A DNA stretch of 33,983 nucleotides, taken from assembly GCF_001186125.1 (NCBI RefSeq), contig NW_014040434.1:18968-52950 (forward strand). The letters are read 5' to 3'. This document shows, piece by piece, positions 32,947 to 33,983 of this stretch (position 1 is its first letter; the number at the start of each line of letters is the position of its first letter). Position numbers and translations under genes: made by a program. The notes below the pieces were generated by a model. That model saw nothing but the letters and a program-made list of their open reading frames with translations, ran no database searches and was not told the origin of the DNA. The stretch comes from Sphaeroforma arctica JP610. Its lineage: Eukaryota; Opisthokonta; Ichthyosporea; Ichthyophonida.

Positions 32947-33236
32947 CACACACCTGGGAATGCCCTCCACCACACTTCTGGGCATATACACCGTCAAGTC
33001 CGTCACATTGACCAGCACGTAGCAGAACAGAGTCTCGCGCACACTGCGCTGCGTGTCGTTCATGGTTACAGCCACACTCTGGCTGCACCCAGTCTTCATT
33101 CCCCACTTGTCTGTGTCCTGCGACAGGCGGCGTTTGGCCACAGTGGTGTGTCTGGGTGTGTCTGGGGAAGAAGGCCCTGACGAGTGGCCCATAGACCCTT
33201 CGTCACTGGAGGCTTCGTACTTGCGCGTCGGCCGGT
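24427..33236 (-). CDS. Large multi-exon host gene, 3' portion (about 911 codons), family not identified
   Basis: Eleven exons can be chained on the minus strand: 33236-32954, 32285-32108, 31821-31663, 30740-30588, 30250-29781, 28861-28716, 28112-27332, 26468-26244, 25729-25555, 24767-24657 and 24483-24427. All introns are GT-AG, and codon phase agrees at every junction, giving 2,738 nt with a stop at 24427-24429. The first exon here begins mid-codon, so the gene continues beyond 33236, probably outside the window. The protein is mainly helical (for example NERLLSVFYRLVRLLCCYS, NNFTWAVENLMTANVVYSK, CVRENIDQFGELFWLVD), suggesting an alpha-solenoid. It resembles the flanks of giant ubiquitin hydrolases (USP9X/USP34 type) only weakly, and no catalytic domain was seen. 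Introns carry almost all local microsatellites. Confidence 0.7.
25298..25557. repeat. Three 86-87-bp tandem repeats next to a splice donor
   Basis: Units begin at 25298, 25384 and 25471 and share CACATGACGCCTACA and TGGCTTGAATAG blocks. The array ends exactly at the 3' edge of exon 25729-25555, and each unit carries a copy of the donor-like GTAGTATGTGGGAG on the minus strand. It lies in the intron. Confidence 0.9.
26690..26880 (-). other. Degenerate duplicate of the exon 26468-26244 start
   Basis: The minus strand near 26835-26790 reads THSPTQLRRLK, like THTPTQLRQLK at the start of exon 26468-26244. The upstream intron bases also match (GATCGAAAA... and GACAAG.CATGTG). The copy is about 365 bp upstream and diverges quickly. 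It is not needed for the phase-consistent gene model. Confidence 0.5.
27332..28112 (-). CDS. Largest exon (781 nt) of the minus-strand gene
   Basis: A strong polypyrimidine acceptor (CTCTCTCACTACAG) precedes it and the donor is AG|GTATGT. It encodes a helical region (ILRVFARVCEWVQQDLVPRN, FTIISITRSKLQSADAENV), a Cys/Gly spot (CVLACGCG), a Thr/Pro-rich low-complexity linker of about 50 residues (27620-27780) and a second helical region (DISRAAGLQLLVTVCDLV). The low-complexity part comes from GTG/GGT-rich DNA and is likely a flexible linker that grew by slippage. Confidence 0.75.
28565..28603 (-). other. Candidate 39-nt duplicated micro-exon
   Basis: The sequence around 28528-28612 is a diverged copy of 28679-28763, which spans the 3' end of the exon 28716-28861. 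The copy keeps the GTATGC donor and has an AG at a position that would give a 39-nt, phase 1 to phase 1 exon. It would encode DTDEDGLDDFLAP, a second version of the acidic DEDDLDDFLPP end of the normal exon. It could be an optional exon or a dead duplicate. Confidence 0.4.
28862..29060. repeat. Three 61-bp tandem repeats in an intron
   Basis: Units begin CTATGTGTATG at 28862, 28923 and 28984 and share ATCAATG and AAGTGAATAGCATAACTG. The third unit is more diverged. They lie just upstream of the acceptor of exon 28861-28716. Confidence 0.85.
29144..29392. repeat. Three 76-86-bp tandem repeats in an intron
   Basis: Units begin at 29144, 29230 and 29306 with GCTAGAGATACGCCTATAAC and share GAGGAGTATTCAATATATAC. 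The middle unit is about 10 bp shorter. They are intronic. Confidence 0.9.
29781..30250 (-). CDS. 470-nt internal exon of the large gene
   Basis: The acceptor is ACTAG before GCCATGACTGAAG and the donor is AG|GTATGA. It encodes TEVLLVVEYTATRNTQRHTQ, a QGLTERRANLIQKLVNNHTL segment and the helical GRGLDVLWARLISLLTAST, then an Ala/Pro-rich end. It is GC-rich relative to its AT-rich introns. It starts in phase 0 and ends in phase 2. Confidence 0.7.
30275..30300 (+). repeat. Second telomere-like tract, in an intron
   Basis: GAGGGTTTAGGGTTCAGGG followed by TATAGGG contains three to four degenerate TTTAGGG-type units. It lies in the intron between exons 30740-30588 and 30250-29781. Confidence 0.55.
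30408..30488. repeat. AT/CA microsatellite in an intron
   Basis: Runs of TA, CATA and CACA dinucleotides make a compound microsatellite in the same intron as the telomere-like tract. Confidence 0.9.
31386..31571. repeat. Long (AT)n and (CATA)n compound microsatellite with an ambiguous base
   Basis: A nearly pure AT run fills 31386-31463, followed by an unresolved base (N) at 31475 and about 19 CATA tetranucleotide units at 31494-31571. It is intronic (between exons 31821-31663 and 30740-30588). The N and the long run suggest the true length is uncertain. Confidence 0.95.
31873..31999. repeat. Imperfect short tandem repeats (about 19 bp) in an intron
   Basis: Repeated blocks of the form CAAGTATTAAAAATATCATA occur six or seven times with drift, in the intron upstream of exon 31821-31663. 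Confidence 0.7.
32881..32944. repeat. (CA)n(TA)n microsatellite at an intron start
   Basis: About 17 CA units followed by about 15 TA units lie directly after the donor of exon 33236-32954, so the 5' part of that intron is microsatellite. Confidence 0.95.
32954..33236 (-). CDS. First visible exon of the large minus-strand gene
   Basis: A CAG acceptor precedes the exon at 33237-33240 and a GTGTGT donor follows at 32953. It encodes a Ser/Pro/Asp-rich segment (SSDEGSMGHSSGPSSPDTPR, a likely disordered, phosphorylatable linker). A structured part follows (TQRSVRETLFCYVLVNV, then TDLTVYMPRSVVEGIP). It ends in phase 2, which matches the next exon. Confidence 0.65.
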
Positions 33237-33240
33237 CTGG

Positions 33241-33545
33241 ATGGAATGTGTGTAGTAGGTATATAGGGTTATGGTATGTGCGTGTGTATGAAGTATGTAC
33301 ATGTGTGTATATAGTATATAGAGATATGTGCATGTGTACAAAGTATGTGCATACATGTGTATAGTATATAGAAATATGTGTATGTGTAAAAGGAATGTGC
33401 ATGTATGTGTATAGTACATAGGGTTAGTGTATGTGTATAAAGTATGTGTACACATGTGTATAGTATATAGAGTTATGTGCATGTCTTTAAAGAGTGTGCA
33501 TATATGTGTATAGTATATAGAGTTATAGTGTGTGCGCATACGTAT
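33241..33545. repeat. Imperfect tandem repeats of about 55-60 bp, GT/TA rich
   Basis: Five or so drifting units contain GTGTATAGTATATAGAG followed by ATGTGCATGT. They lie in the intron upstream of the first visible exon. Their minus-strand open frame (Tyr/Thr/His-rich) is a by-product of the repeat. Confidence 0.75.
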
Positions 33546-33983
33546 ACGTGGGTTTGTAGAACAATGGGCACTCGCAAGCAAAACGGCATACCGGCACAAA
33601 CACCACATACACTTCAGTATACGAACACAACATATTAGCTCCAGGAAATCAGCACCATCAGACCGAGGAAGTGAATGATGGTGTGAGTGTCTGTGTGACT
33701 ACAAGCTCGTGTTGATACTAACAACAGGGTGTATATGAGTGTAATCCAGGATGCAAACAAGCATCTGCTCTAAGCACAGGTCAGTGCCCCATCCACAGAG
33801 ATGCCGCTGCAGGGTGTGCATGCGCAACCATCAACGGCGAAAGTCATTGGGCTGTGTGGAGGTACGTTGAATGCTCTGCCGCAAACAAACATATCCACCG
33901 CTCCTGAGCATATATAGTTAAGCGAGTCTACTATGCTCAATACACACACACACACACACATACTTACATACATACATGCATGC
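33546..33983. other. Window end, no supported exon
   Basis: A minus-strand frame at 33973-33770 is open (NVPPHSPMTFAVDGCACTP) but has no good donor, so it is not called. A CA microsatellite and TACA repeats close the window (33940-33979). Confidence 0.35.

Noticed and set aside
33096-33608. Tyr/Thr/His-rich minus-strand frame
   Set aside because: It results from the 55-60-bp GT/TA-rich intron repeat, and the exon 33236-32954 uses a different frame.
33770-33973. Possible upstream exon of the large gene
   Set aside because: It has a protein-like composition but no acceptable donor and no phase test with the next exon.

Overview
The window is eukaryotic nuclear DNA. It has spliceosomal GT-AG introns, several dead retroelements, a TIR element, dinucleotide microsatellites and short telomere-like (TTTAGGG-type) tracts. 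A unicellular eukaryote with intron-rich genes and microsatellite-filled introns, for example an ichthyosporean, would fit, but that placement is a guess. I saw no rRNA, tRNA, CRISPR array or bacterial-type operon.

Left part (1-8002): a nest of related LTRs and one Ty3/gypsy-type fossil on the minus strand (about 2544-7251, with LTR sequence on both sides). A piece of unrelated sequence sits inside the left LTR cluster.

Middle-left (8003-12250): the most unusual region. On the plus strand (8095-10599) lies a decayed gene with a DUF6729-like N-terminal region, two acidic motifs of an RNase H-like/DDE domain and a DEDDy 3'-5' exonuclease domain that keeps all its catalytic residues. Facing it on the minus strand (12250-10753) is what looks like the C-terminal part of the same kind of protein. 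It has a GTNSxExGVH motif that may carry the third acidic residue, then an FRHxRN motif, a proline/glutamine-rich stretch and a basic Cys-containing tail. From memory of fungal relatives these parts belong to one polypeptide; here they are convergent.

Middle (12359-18710): a second, plus-strand, Ty3/gypsy-like fossil with gag, a long Arg/Asp-rich tract, RT, RNase H, an unusual proline-rich spacer and an HHCC-type integrase. It is followed by an unknown ORF fragment and a TIR element (19120-20069) with an internal tandem copy and a GGACCG-type minisatellite. From 20070 to 24400 the sequence is mostly gene-poor, with a Ty1/copia RNase H remnant at 21752-22234.

Right part (24427-33983): the 3' portion of a large host gene on the minus strand. 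Eleven exons can be chained with GT-AG introns, and every junction keeps the reading phase. The chain runs to a stop at 24427 and gives about 911 codons. Its introns hold nearly all the microsatellites and tandem repeats, and several repeats duplicate exon edges or splice donors. I could not name the protein with confidence.
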